Positions 1 through 6,653 of a stretch of DNA of 64,000 nt are shown here, piece after piece. Location: assembly GCA_023389575.1 (NCBI GenBank), contig JAEWEG010000022.1, positions 51,009-115,008 on the forward strand, given 5' to 3'. A program made the position numbers and the translations under genes. Each line of letters starts with the position of its first letter. Position 1 is the first letter of the stretch. Origin of the DNA: Chloroflexota bacterium. Its GTDB lineage: Bacteria; Chloroflexota; Chloroflexia; Thermomicrobiales; UBA6265. The notes under the pieces were generated by a model. That model ran no database searches. It saw only the letters and a program-made list of their open reading frames with translations, and was not told the origin of the DNA.

Positions 1-246
1 TACCCGCCAATCTGGATCAGCGGCGGCAACGGCGATCCCCTCACCGATCGCCAGTCCCGGCCCCTGGCCGCCAAACTCGAATCGCTCGGCGTCGATGTGA
101 CAACCGTCTTCTATCCGGAAGACCACGAGCCCAGCCTCGGTCACGAGTACCAGTTCAACCTCGACAACGAGGACGGCCAGAACGCCCTCGCCTCCACCAT
201 CGACTTCCTGCGGACGAACTCCACCTCCCCGGTCGAAGCCCCCTGA
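1..246 (+). CDS. alpha/beta hydrolase, C-terminal part (5' end outside window)
   Basis: Frame 1 is open from the first base to a TGA at 244-246, giving 81 residues. The segment IWISGGNGDPLT followed by ALASTIDFL and the motif LGHEYQF looks like the end of an alpha/beta hydrolase (dienelactone hydrolase or esterase type). There the strand before a GxxD acid residue and a late catalytic His (here in GHEYQ) complete the triad. The nucleophile elbow lies upstream and is not visible, so substrate and exact family cannot be given. The next gene follows in the same direction after about 115 bp. Confidence 0.6.
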   Translation, partial: YPPIWISGGNGDPLTDRQSRPLAAKLESLGVDVTTVFYPEDHEPSLGHEYQFNLDNEDGQNALASTIDFLRTNSTSPVEAP

Positions 247-362
247 CCTGGAGCGATTTTCCTCTCCCCACTGGCGAATGACGCGCCGTATGCGATGATG
301 AAGAATCCCTCGCCATGAGGACCGACCAGGTCGATTTCCGCGCGCCAGAAGAGGATCCACCC

Positions 363-1031
363 GTGAAGCGATTCGTCACCGGCACCAGCCTGCTCATCAC
401 GCTCGCGCTCTCCCTGTTGCTGGCCCCGGCCGGCGCGCAGGAATCCACGCCCGTCGACCCCGAAATGTGGGAGGACGGTCTCGAAGCCGTCGCCAGCCGC
501 GCCTGGGGCATCGACTTCGCCAGCGCGACCCCCGAAGCCTCGCTCGAAATCGCCGATCTCCAGCTGGTGATGGCCATGGTCATGCGATTCGAAACGCCTG
601 AACAGGCCACCACGGCCTTCGACAGGATGATGAGCGACATGGGCCAGCAGATGGAGGCCGACCAGAGCCAGGGGGAAGTCGACGTGACCACGGTCGACGG
701 CATTGGCGATCAGGCCGCCGTCGTCACGTCCGTCGCGGTCGAGTCGGAGGGCACCTGGCACACGCGCCTGTCCGTCGCGCGGGAAGGTCGATACATCTAC
801 ACCATCACCGCATTCGGCGGTGACGCCGACCGCGTGGCCAGCACCGACGAGTTGCTGACCGGCATGGTGGATGCCGTCGATCCGACCGACGACGAGGGCA
901 CCTTCGCGGAAGATGGCACCTCGACCGGCGGCATATGGGACGTGCTCCCCACGGACGACCATCCCGTGCTCGCCGGCTTGATCAGCTACGGAGATTCCGA
1001 GCAGGATCCCGAAGCGACCCCCGAGAGCTAA
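363..1031 (+). CDS. secreted protein, tandem paralogue 1
   Basis: A 222-residue protein with a signal peptide (VKRF, then a hydrophobic stretch to about residue 25, cleavage near AGAQ) followed by ESTPVDP. I start it at the GTG at 363 rather than at the upstream in-frame ATG at 315. The GTG follows GAGG at a usable distance, and the paralogue downstream starts the same way. The mature part contains DGIGDQAAVV, TRLSVAREGRYIYTI and, near the end, EDGTSTGGIWDVLPTDDHPVLAGLI, all repeated in the next gene. Likely exported and soluble. No function recognised. Confidence 0.8.
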   Translation: MKRFVTGTSLLITLALSLLLAPAGAQESTPVDPEMWEDGLEAVASRAWGIDFASATPEASLEIADLQLVMAMVMRFETPEQATTAFDRMMSDMGQQMEADQSQGEVDVTTVDGIGDQAAVVTSVAVESEGTWHTRLSVAREGRYIYTITAFGGDADRVASTDELLTGMVDAVDPTDDEGTFAEDGTSTGGIWDVLPTDDHPVLAGLISYGDSEQDPEATPES

Positions 1032-1143
1032 TCTCCCCAGGTTCGGCCCGTATGTCCCGTATTCCGCAATACCGGTCATCATGAGCGTGTAGCATGGAGC
1101 GTGACGTTAGCGGGAAACATTCCCACCACAAAAGGGCCCATAC

Positions 1144-1812
1144 GTGAAACGACTCGCCACCGGTATCACCCTGCTATTTACCCTTGTGCTCTCCCTGATG
1201 CTCGCGCCCGCCAGCGCCCAGGAAGCCACGCCCGTGGATCCATTGATGCAGGGAGAGGGCCTGGAACTGGCCGTGAGCCGCTTGTGGTCCATCGACTATT
1301 CCATGGCGAGCCCGGTGGCATCCAGCGGCCTCCCGGAACTCCAGCTCGTGAGCGCGATGGCAATGCGCTACGAGACCCCGGAACTCGCGACGCGGTCATT
1401 CGACCAACTCACACGTGACATGGCCGAGGAAACCTCGACCGACGAAACCCTCACCGATCATGAAGTCGTCCCGCTCGACGGCATCGGCGATCAGGCTTCC
1501 GCCATCGGGACCACCACGGTCGAACCGGAGGGAACGTGGATTGCCCGTGTGTCCATCGCGCGTGAGGGGCAGTACCTCTACATCGTCATGGCGGTCGGAG
1601 CCGACGCGGACCGTGTCGCCACCGCTGACGACCTGCTCGCCGGCATGGTGAACGACAGCGACCCGGGCGAGGGTGATGGCACCTTCGTGGAGGACGGCAC
1701 CTCGACCGGCGGTCCGTGGGACGTCCTGCCCACCAATGATCACCCGGCACTTGCCGGGATGATCAACTACGGCGACGCGGTGCTGTTCCCGGAGCCAGCC
1801 ACGGAGGGCTAA
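1144..1812 (+). CDS. secreted protein, tandem paralogue 2
   Basis: Also 222 residues and clearly a duplicate of the preceding gene. It has the same length, the same signal-peptide layout (VKRLATGITLLFTL, cleavage near ASAQ, then EATPVDP), and shared blocks such as DGIGDQAS, SIAREGQYLYIV and DGTSTGGPWDVLPTNDHPALAGMI. GTG start at 1144. The gap to gene 1 is about 112 bp with no clear terminator, so the two may be co-transcribed. The last four bases overlap the convergent aminotransferase gene. The pair probably arose by local duplication and has diverged. Function unknown. Confidence 0.8.
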   Translation: MKRLATGITLLFTLVLSLMLAPASAQEATPVDPLMQGEGLELAVSRLWSIDYSMASPVASSGLPELQLVSAMAMRYETPELATRSFDQLTRDMAEETSTDETLTDHEVVPLDGIGDQASAIGTTTVEPEGTWIARVSIAREGQYLYIVMAVGADADRVATADDLLAGMVNDSDPGEGDGTFVEDGTSTGGPWDVLPTNDHPALAGMINYGDAVLFPEPATEG

Positions 1813-3017
1813 CGGCCGCCCCAGGCCCGGCCCACCTTCGCGAAGGCCGCCACCACATCCTCAGGGTCCGCGTCCAGGAGCACGGTCTGCATCAGCCAGA
1901 TCGTGTTCCGGCCGGCCTCGGCGGCCCACGGCACATCGGGAAGCTCATTCACGGCGGACGCCCCGAACCGCTCCCCCATCGCCGTCCGGATCGAGGGGAT
2001 ATGCGTCAGCGGGATATAGCCGCCACTGGCCGGAATCCCCTCCGCCGCCAGCGCGGCGACCACCTCTTCACGGCTCCGTCCGCCAAGCCGCGACCCGTCG
2101 TACCGGATCTGGTACAGGTGCCAGGCGTGGCGCGTAACCCGCTCGTCCGCCACCGTCGGCTCGAACCCTGGCACCTCGGCCAGGCCATCCGTGATCACCG
2201 CCGCCGACCGGTCCCGCGTCTCCATTTGTGCCGGGAGCCGGTCCATCTGGGCCAGCAGCAACGCCGCCGTCAGTTCAGGCATCCGGTAGTTACCGCCCAT
2301 TCGCTCGAAATCGAACGCCCCACTCTCGTACCCCCGGCCACTGTTGTGCACCGACCAGGCGATTTCCTGGAGATCGTCGCGGTTCGTCACCAGCGCGCCA
2401 CCCTCGCCACCGGAGAGGTTCTTCGTCTCCTGGAAGCTGAACGTGCCGATGTCGCCGATCGCGCCGACCTTCGTCCCCCGCCAGGACGCGCCCACCGCCT
2501 GCGCCGCGTCCTCCAGCACCGGAATCCCGTGCCGCCGCCCGATCTCGACGATCGCGTCCAGGTCGCAGGGTTGTCCACCGATGTGTACCGGCACGATTGC
2601 CTTCGTCCGGCTGGTGATCGCCGCCTCGATCGCCGTCGGATCGACCAGGTTCGTCGCGTGATCGATATCCACGCAGACCGGCCTGGCCCCCACCGCGAAC
2701 ATCGCGCTGATCGTCGCGATGAAGGTATAGGCGCTGGTGATCACCTCGTCCCCGGCGCCCACCCCAAGCGCCTGAAGCGCCACCTCCAGCGCCTGCGTCC
2801 CGTTCGGCACGGCCAGGCCATGCCGTGCATCCTGGAGCGCCGCGAACCGGTCCTCGAACGCCTGCACCCGGCTCCCGGTCAGTTCTCCCCACTGACCGCT
2901 ATCGATCACCGCGGTGACGGCGGCCCGCTCCTCGTCGCCCCACACCGGCCACGACGGAAACGGCCGTTCCCGCACCGGAGCCCCACCCTCGATCGCCAGC
3001 CGCTCGCCCATTTCCAC
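1809..3017 (-). CDS. DegT/DnrJ/EryC1/StrS family PLP aminotransferase
   Basis: 402 residues, the normal length for the family. PLP-dependent enzymes of this family usually aminate keto-sugars or related substrates. Visible landmarks are the N-terminal WPVWGDEE segment, the cofactor-binding region PNGTQALEVALQALGVGAGDEVIT, VLEDAAQAVGA (the Asp that contacts the pyridine ring), and FSFQETKNLSGGEGGALVTN with the Schiff-base Lys near residue 199. The GTG start at 3017 is preceded by AGGGGGA at good spacing; an ATG two codons later is less well placed. No sugar-nucleotide genes lie nearby, so the substrate is unknown. Confidence 0.88.
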   Translation of the reverse strand: MEMGERLAIEGGAPVRERPFPSWPVWGDEERAAVTAVIDSGQWGELTGSRVQAFEDRFAALQDARHGLAVPNGTQALEVALQALGVGAGDEVITSAYTFIATISAMFAVGARPVCVDIDHATNLVDPTAIEAAITSRTKAIVPVHIGGQPCDLDAIVEIGRRHGIPVLEDAAQAVGASWRGTKVGAIGDIGTFSFQETKNLSGGEGGALVTNRDDLQEIAWSVHNSGRGYESGAFDFERMGGNYRMPELTAALLLAQMDRLPAQMETRDRSAAVITDGLAEVPGFEPTVADERVTRHAWHLYQIRYDGSRLGGRSREEVVAALAAEGIPASGGYIPLTHIPSIRTAMGERFGASAVNELPDVPWAAEAGRNTIWLMQTVLLDADPEDVVAAFAKVGRAWGGR

Positions 3018-3089
3018 CGTGTTCCCCCTCGTAGCCGGATTGACTCACATGTCCCGTTCGGGAGATCGTCCCCGCGCCTAGCCACCACG

Positions 3090-3989
3090 TCAACCTGGCC
3101 AGCCCGCCGCCGCCAGCAGGTCGCCGTCTCGCTCCAGCCGTTCCAGCACCTCCGCGGGTGATAGCTGCGTCAGACCCGGCTGGATCTCGTCCCACGTCCG
3201 TGGCGCGGCGACCGTGGGCCGAGCCAGGCCGCGCAGGCTGTACGGAACCACCGTTGACCTGGCCGGATGGTTCTGGCTCCAGTCGATGAAGACCTTGCCC
3301 ACGCGCTCGTCCTTGCCGCTCCGGGCCACGATCCGGTCCGGAAACCGCTCGCCCAGGTCACGCGCCACCCGCATCCCCAGCTCGTGCACCGTCTTCGCCG
3401 ACCGCCGCCCATCCAGCAATGCGTAAAGATGCATCCCCTTCTTGCCACTGGTCAGCGGCGTCAGGGTCAACCCTTCGTCCGCCATCCTCGCCGCCAGCAA
3501 ATGGGCCACTCCGGCGCAATCGTCCAGCCCCATCCCCTCGCCAGGATCGAGATCGAACACCATCCGGTCCGGCTTGCCGATCCCGCCACGAGGACCCACT
3601 CGCCACTGGGGAACATGCAACTCCAGCGCCGCCTGGTTCGCCATCCAGACCAACCCGGCCCGGTCCGCCACCACTGGATAGCGCACCTGCTTGGCGTTCC
3701 TGCCGGTACCCGGGCTCGCCGAAACCGTCACCGCCCGGATCCACTCCGGCATCGACCTCGGCGCGTGCCGCTCGTAGAACCGCGTGCCCTCCGTCCCATC
3801 CGGATACCGGATGCGCGTCACCACCCGGTCCCGCAGGCGCGGCAGCATGACATCGGCCACCGCCAGCAGGTAGTCGACCACGTCCTGCTTGGTGGTCCCG
3901 GTCTCCGGGTACATCACCTTGGCGGGACTCGTCACCTTCACCTCGTGGCCATCGAGATCCATCGTGATCGATCGTTTCGCGGTCGCCAT
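3090..3989 (-). CDS. stand-alone LigD-type polymerase/primase domain
   Basis: About 299 residues matching the polymerase (PolDom) part of bacterial LigD, an archaeo-eukaryotic-primase-fold enzyme that adds nucleotides at DNA ends during non-homologous end joining. Visible motifs: SPAKVMYPETGTTKQDVVDYY-like start, FYERHAPRS, the metal-binding FDLDPGEG (about 146-152), SGKKGMHLYALL, and DWSQNHPARSTVVPYSLR. I start at the ATG at 3989 because AAGGAGAGG sits nine bases upstream; the longer open frame to 4088 is not needed. No ligase domain, nuclease domain or Ku gene is in the window, so partners must be elsewhere or absent. Confidence 0.85.
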   Translation of the reverse strand: MATAKRSITMDLDGHEVKVTSPAKVMYPETGTTKQDVVDYLLAVADVMLPRLRDRVVTRIRYPDGTEGTRFYERHAPRSMPEWIRAVTVSASPGTGRNAKQVRYPVVADRAGLVWMANQAALELHVPQWRVGPRGGIGKPDRMVFDLDPGEGMGLDDCAGVAHLLAARMADEGLTLTPLTSGKKGMHLYALLDGRRSAKTVHELGMRVARDLGERFPDRIVARSGKDERVGKVFIDWSQNHPARSTVVPYSLRGLARPTVAAPRTWDEIQPGLTQLSPAEVLERLERDGDLLAAAGWPG

Positions 3990-4135
3990 GGCTGTGTCCC
4001 TCTCCTTGGCCGTGTTCCGGGTCGTTTCCTCCATTGTAGAAACTCCCCAGCGCCGCCTGGGATGGGCCGGATCGTCATTCGATGCCACAATGACTCCACG
4101 GCTGTAAGCGAATCACCACGAAAGGCATCCCCATC

Positions 4136-4546
4136 GTGATCGTCCAGGAACTTGTCGCCAACCGTCACATCATGGTCCGCCTCGATCCCGGCCAGGATCT
4201 CCTCCACGGCATCGAGCAGGCCGTCAGGGAAGCAGGCATCACCCAGGGCGCCATCCTCGCCGGGGTCGGCTCCCTCAGCAGCTACCACTTCCACGTGGTC
4301 TCCACGCCGGTCATGCCTCCCGAAAACGCCTTCATCAAGGGCGAAGGCCCATACGACATCCTCACCATCACCGGCGCCATCCTCGATGGCCGCGTGCACG
4401 CCCACGTCACCTTCTCCGACACCGAGATCGCCATGGGCGGCCACCTCGAACCCGGATCGACCGTGCTCACCTTCGCGATGATCACCATCGCCGACTTCTC
4501 GGCCCCGGGCCTGGAATTCGCCAAGTGGGACCACGTCGCCCGCTGA
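4136..4546 (+). CDS. PPC/DUF296 domain protein
   Basis: 136 residues forming a single PPC (DUF296) domain. The layout fits: MVRLDPGQDLLHGIEQAVREAGITQGAILAGVGSLSSYHFHVV, then DILTITGAILDGRVHAHVTFSD and GGHLEPGSTVLTFAMITI. In plants this domain accompanies AT-hook DNA-binding proteins. Bacterial single-domain versions form trimers whose role is unclear, so DNA binding should not be assumed. GTG start at 4136 after AAAGG. It is the last high-GC gene before the AT-richer island. Confidence 0.75.
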   Translation: MIVQELVANRHIMVRLDPGQDLLHGIEQAVREAGITQGAILAGVGSLSSYHFHVVSTPVMPPENAFIKGEGPYDILTITGAILDGRVHAHVTFSDTEIAMGGHLEPGSTVLTFAMITIADFSAPGLEFAKWDHVAR

Positions 4547-5070
4547 CACCATTCCTCCCTCAGGTCAACTACGAGACTATGAACCGGTCGTCCCATAACC
4601 TGACTGCAAAGGGTCCAGATGTAGTACAGAATGTCGGGAGCTCAATAACGGACCGACATGCCATGGATTGCACCAATAGCTGGTCTGCTATACGTTTAAT
4701 TCACAAGAGTGAGTTGAGTCTTTCGCAGAACTTGACCTCGCTTGACAGGCAGACCGCCTGTAGCAATTACGTGCCGTTCAACCAGTCACAGCATATGTCT
4801 GGCCTGCATTCGCACGGTTCTTAATATCGAAAGGTTGAAAGTCACTGCAGGTATACACCGATTGCTCACCCGTAGGTCATCGACGCTGTGATTCCCCTTA
4901 AGGCACTCTTAGCGGATTCTTTCATAAACAGATGCACTTATAATGCTTATGCCAGTGATCATATCACTATATCCATAGCCGAATCCTTTCACAGAGGAGC
5001 CCAGGCGCTACCCCGGCCCTCATTCTATCCGGCGAGAGATCATGGTGGAGCCTGGACACCCGCACTTTCA
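4547..5070. other. gene-free AT-richer stretch
   Basis: About 520 bases with base composition clearly below the flanking genes and no reading frame that resembles a protein. The few open frames lack ribosome binding sites and have random composition. It marks the left edge of the accessory island that runs to about 9.3 kb. A TATAAT lies near 4938, but without a convincing -35. Confidence 0.5.
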
Positions 5071-5118
5071 GGCTCATCGACTTGCTTTTGCGGTCGTTGA
5101 CCAAAGGCCCGATGAGCC
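5071..5118 (-). terminator. hairpin directly after the small hydrophobic ORF
   Basis: GGCTCATCG at 5071-5079 pairs perfectly with CGATGAGCC at 5110-5118. A smaller GGTC/GACC hairpin (5092-5102) sits within the loop. It begins two bases past the stop codon of the minus-strand peptide at 5120-5203. It could end that transcript or be part of a structured toxin-type mRNA. Confidence 0.4.
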
Positions 5119-5119
5119 C

Positions 5120-5203
5120 CTAGAGGGAGGCAATTAGGTAGCAGATGATGCTGATCCCGGCTGCGCACGTGAGCAACAGTGCTGTGGTTTCAAACGTATG
5201 CAT
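5120..5203 (-). CDS. 27-residue hydrophobic peptide, holin-like/type I toxin-like (tentative)
   Basis: A minus-strand ORF encoding MHTFETTALLLTCAAGISII and then CYLIASL, a short polar N-terminus followed by one membrane-spanning helix. GGAG lies four bases before the ATG, and the stop is followed at once by a stable hairpin. The size and layout resemble the short single-helix peptides annotated as holin-like toxins or type I toxins, but I see no antitoxin RNA and cannot show homology. The ORF is too short for statistical support. It lies in the AT-rich island just upstream of a broken gene. Confidence 0.35.
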   Translation of the reverse strand: MHTFETTALLLTCAAGISIICYLIASL

Positions 5204-5285
5204 ATATCTCCACTAGGATTGTATCTCACTTGCACCCTTTATCTATATATATATGTCAATATCTAGTTTGGCGGACGGAACTAGA

Positions 5286-6168
5286 ATGTTACCAGCGGAT
5301 CAGCCTCACACGGGGTACCTCATTGAGCTCAGACAGAAGTTCCAGCTATCGGCGACGGCTTGCCGCCCGTAAACGTTTCAGTTCCCTGTTCCAGAACAGC
5401 GAAACCTTCCACGTCATTCACTATTCCTGTGAGACGTTCAAAACGGATGATGGGGCGCCGGTCAGCACTTCGCGTCGAGTGACGTCAATCGCGATCCTGC
5501 ATGTTGGGTCAAGGCAGATGCGCTCCTTCTCTATTCACTTGACCGCAGAAAAAATGCAGGCGAGGCGAGGGCAAAGCAGACTCGCGGCCGATGCCGTCCT
5601 GTCGGATCACTATGACTCAATAGAAAAAGAGATGCTCAAAGAGTTCTATGAGTAGATCCGGCTCCACCCTAACGTTCAGTTCTTGCACTGGAATATGCGA
5701 GACAGCACCTATGGCTTTGAAGCGATCGCCCAACGGTACCAAGCTCTAGGTGGCGATCCTGTAGAAATACCCTTCTCCCATCTATTCAACCTTGCCGATG
5801 CACTTCACGATATCTACGGTCTTGGCTATATTGCGCACCGTCGGATGTACAATTCAAGGCAGCAGAACGACATAAGCGGCAAGAGCATGCTCACGGGGGA
5901 AGAAGAGGCCCGTGCATTTGAAAACGGGGACTATGTCAGCCTTCACACCTCTACCCAGAGAAAAGCCCAGATCATCCAGTCAATCGCCCAGCTTGAGCAG
6001 GATCCAAAGCTCGAGACAGACCTAAACTGGTGGCAAGCCAATGCCACCAGTCTAGAAGGGTTACTCGATGCGCTCTTTGAGAGTCTCTTTGTAAAGATCG
6101 TTGGACTGGTGGGAGTGATATGGGTGCTCGTGGAGATAGGTATGTTGTTGTGGGGACAGTTCCTTTAG
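5286..6168 (+). pseudogene. conserved uncharacterised protein, disrupted by an in-frame TAG
   Basis: The frame through ETFHVIHYSCETF, RVTSIAILHV and HYDSIEKEMLKEFYE hits TAG at 5653-5655. It then continues in the same frame as IRLHPNVQFLHWNMRDSTYG, FEAIAQRYQALGG and AFENGDYVSLHTSTQRK. As I recall the family, the position usually holds Trp (EFYEW-RLHPN), so one TGG to TAG change explains the break. The 5' end is also disturbed: ATG at 5286 opens LIELRQKF in another frame, and removing 38 bases (5340-5377) would join it to SSLFQNSETF. The last 20 residues look membrane-spanning. Family function unknown to me. Confidence 0.65.
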
Positions 6169-6173
6169 GCGCG

Positions 6174-6416
6174 TTAACCCTTCTCCAAGTACACCACATC
6201 ATCCCCTATCCATGCCGCCACCTTGATTCCCGCTCGGTTGGAGATCCGGCCAACCGCTGTCCACACGCCGCGCACGTTCTTACCGGACTCGGGGGAAATC
6301 CGCAGGACTTTTCCCCGACCAAGAGAACTCAAGGCCGGCACAAATCCATCCGCAAACGTGGACTTCTTGGAATGCTGGACAAGCGCGTCAGATGCCTGGA
6401 TGATCTCTCTGATCAA
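6174..6416 (-). CDS. small hypothetical protein
   Basis: 80 residues from a TTG start. The C-terminal half (ALSSLGRGKVLRISPES..VRGVWTAVGRISNRAGIKVAAWIGDDVVYLEKG) has the alternating pattern of a real small alpha/beta domain. It resembles small bacterial proteins of the kind KAVRIP...VRTSLYRAAKRRGVKV..GDALYV, whose role is unknown to me. It converges with the broken gene before it (5-bp gap). No good ribosome binding site is visible, so the start is uncertain. Confidence 0.5.
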   Translation of the reverse strand: MIREIIQASDALVQHSKKSTFADGFVPALSSLGRGKVLRISPESGKNVRGVWTAVGRISNRAGIKVAAWIGDDVVYLEKG

Positions 6417-6481
6417 TTTTCTTACTCAGCATGATTTAGCAGCCGCAAGTATGGGCAAACGCGGGAGCCCCCGCACTCTCT

Positions 6482-6562
6482 TCACATGGCCACAAATGCC
6501 GTACGGGCGGTTAGGTGAATCTGAGCAACCAACAAAGCGATGATGCCAGCAATGGTGATCAT
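6482..6562 (-). CDS. 26-residue hydrophobic peptide (tentative)
   Basis: Minus-strand ORF beginning MITIAGIIALLVAQIHLTAR and ending TAFVAM: one hydrophobic helix and little else. A GC-rich hairpin (GCGGGAGCCCCCGC at 6461-6474) follows the stop within ten bases, the same arrangement as the peptide at 5120-5203. No ribosome binding site was recognised. It may be a short toxin-like membrane peptide or chance. Confidence 0.22.
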   Translation of the reverse strand: MITIAGIIALLVAQIHLTARTAFVAM

Positions 6563-6653
6563 CGCTTTGCCGGGTGCTCTTGAGTTTGACGGTCCTTCCC
6601 AGAGGCATGACGTTCGGTACAGATACCGCACATTCGCGTGACCATTGGTCCGA

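Noticed and set aside
315..362. Upstream ATG for the first secreted paralogue
   Set aside because: It would put 16 charged residues before the signal peptide. The GTG at 363 matches the paralogue's start and has a ribosome binding site.
4525..4824. 99-codon open frame after the DUF296 gene
   Set aside because: No ribosome binding site, random composition, overlap with the end of a real gene, and no protein-like pattern.
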